From JASMTM01 sp964441735 (GTDB lineage Bacteria > Thermotogota > Thermotogae > Petrotogales > Kosmotogaceae), in the NCBI GenBank assembly GCA_964441735.1, contig CAYTVB010000012.1, forward strand, positions 1 through 54,022: 54,022 nt of DNA, given 5' to 3'. Every line of letters begins with the position of its first letter. The first letter of the stretch is position 1. Under the pieces are notes generated by a model that had not been told where the DNA came from, made no database searches, and saw nothing but the letters and a program-made list of their open reading frames with translations. Shown piece by piece: positions 53,274 to 54,022 of the stretch. Position numbers and translations under genes: made by a program.

Positions 53274-54022
53274 CCATTCAGATAATATATTTCTGAAATT
53301 AGAAAAAAATAATCCAGGCGGAAGCATCAAAGATCGTGCTGTGCTTGGTATGCTTCTAAAAGCAAGAAAATCGGATAAATTAAGCAAAGATGTAACCATT
53401 ATAGAACCTACGAGTGGAAACACAGGGATATCGATAGCCATGCTTTCTTCTTTTTTTAATTACAGGGCTATTCTGGTTATGCCAGAAACGGCCAGTGTTG
53501 AGAGAATTAAAGTAATGAAAGCACTTGGAGCAAGAGTTGAGCTTACATCAAAGGAAAAAGGCATTAAAGGTTCAATAGAAAGAGCGGAGGAATTACTAAC
53601 AGAGATCATTCCTTCAATTACTCTTGATCAGTTTAATAATCCCGCTAATTCAGCATATCATGAGCTTACAACCGGGCCCGAGATTTTCTCACAGCTATCC
53701 GGCAAAATAGATATTTTTGTCTGTGGAACAGGTACAGGTGGAACACTAACAGGTGTAGGTAGGGCATTAAAGAAATTTAATAAATCAATAAAGGTTATTG
53801 CTGTTGAACCGGCAAATTCACCAATACTGACTAAAGGCGTCCCAGGAAATCACAAAATACAGGGAATTGGCCCTGGATTTGTACCTTCAATACTTGATGA
53901 AAGTATCATAGATGATGTAATCACGATAGAAGATGAAGAAGCGTTTGAAGCTATGCATGAATTAAACAGAAAAGAAGGAATATTGGCTGGGATTTCTTCA
54001 GGAGCCAATGTGGCAGCCAGTA
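53218..54022 (+). CDS. cysK: Cysteine synthase, cut by the window end
   Basis: The frame is open from ATG 53218 to the window edge (268 codons). It shows NPGGSIKDR with the PLP lysine, TSGNTGI, the phosphate loop GTGTGGT, and GISSGAN near the end, all of O-acetylserine sulfhydrylase. It uses O-acetylserine from the overlapping cysE product, and the pair presumably forms the cysteine synthase complex. AAGGGA lies eight bases before the ATG, inside cysE. About 30-40 residues are missing at the C-terminus. Confidence 0.95.
   Translation, partial: MNIVETIGNTPIVKLRKLDHSDNIFLKLEKNNPGGSIKDRAVLGMLLKARKSDKLSKDVTIIEPTSGNTGISIAMLSSFFNYRAILVMPETASVERIKVMKALGARVELTSKEKGIKGSIERAEELLTEIIPSITLDQFNNPANSAYHELTTGPEIFSQLSGKIDIFVCGTGTGGTLTGVGRALKKFNKSIKVIAVEPANSPILTKGVPGNHKIQGIGPGFVPSILDESIIDDVITIEDEEAFEAMHELNRKEGILAGISSGANVAAS

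Noticed and set aside
1..54022. CRISPR arrays, insertion sequences, prophage or toxin-antitoxin genes
   Set aside because: I looked for spaced direct repeats, transposase or integrase motifs and small paired toxin genes and saw none; gene content is continuous chromosomal housekeeping.

Overview
The window is AT-rich, densely packed chromosomal DNA that I read as a member of the Thermotogota, probably on the Kosmotoga/Petrotoga side, although the family is inferred. The reasons are the ffh-rpsP-khpA-rimM-trmD-SPOUT-rplS-lepB gene order, the outer-membrane barrels, the GH57 and GH13 glucan enzymes, and the short phosphotransacylase and bifunctional-nuclease genes. No transposase, integrase, phage gene or CRISPR array is visible. 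The content is mostly housekeeping, with some poorly characterised envelope genes.

Layout. From 5.2 kb leftward, acpP, an RluA-type pseudouridine synthase, a membrane metallopeptidase, a DUF5693-like membrane protein and a PEGA-repeat protein form one transcript ending at a hairpin near 50-75. Rightward from 5.3 kb run punA, nrnA and an Ig-like membrane protein. Leftward from 12.3 kb run folE2, rsmG, rsmI and an M50 peptidase. A tRNA-Ser(UGA) at 12.4 kb is followed by a bidirectional terminator. The ribosome and export cluster (ffh to lepB) reads leftward from 17.5 kb, with tdk upstream of it. From 27.7 to 18.3 kb lies a mixed operon: osmC, mrp, mtnA, pulA, glyA, upp and a secreted GH57 amylase. 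From 29.1 kb leftward, tRNA-Lys(CUU) precedes infC, rpmI and rplT, with a structured leader between tRNA and infC. From 31.2 kb leftward are TPR, membrane and nitrilase genes.

Rightward from 31.2 kb come thiI, plsC, a bifunctional nuclease and a polyprenyl synthase, which overlaps the end of a leftward Ser/Thr kinase gene whose N-terminus is frameshifted. A phosphotransacylase and a 2072-residue repeat protein follow on the minus strand. Then come suhB, argS, argF/arcB-arcC, a TetR regulator, an AI-2E-type transporter with a 48-residue membrane microprotein, two paralogous outer-membrane barrels, and cysE-cysK, which runs off the window end.

The strongest regulatory observation is upstream of infC. 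An 11-bp long-range pairing (28977-28987 with 28909-28919) is mutually exclusive with an intrinsic terminator just before infC, and infC itself appears to start at AUU. This has the architecture of an L20/IF3-type attenuation and autoregulation system, here apparently transcribed from the promoter of tRNA-Lys. The next most notable items are the kinase frameshift or unusual start, the perfect inverted repeat abutting the ffh ribosome-binding site, and the small gene missed after the AI-2E transporter.
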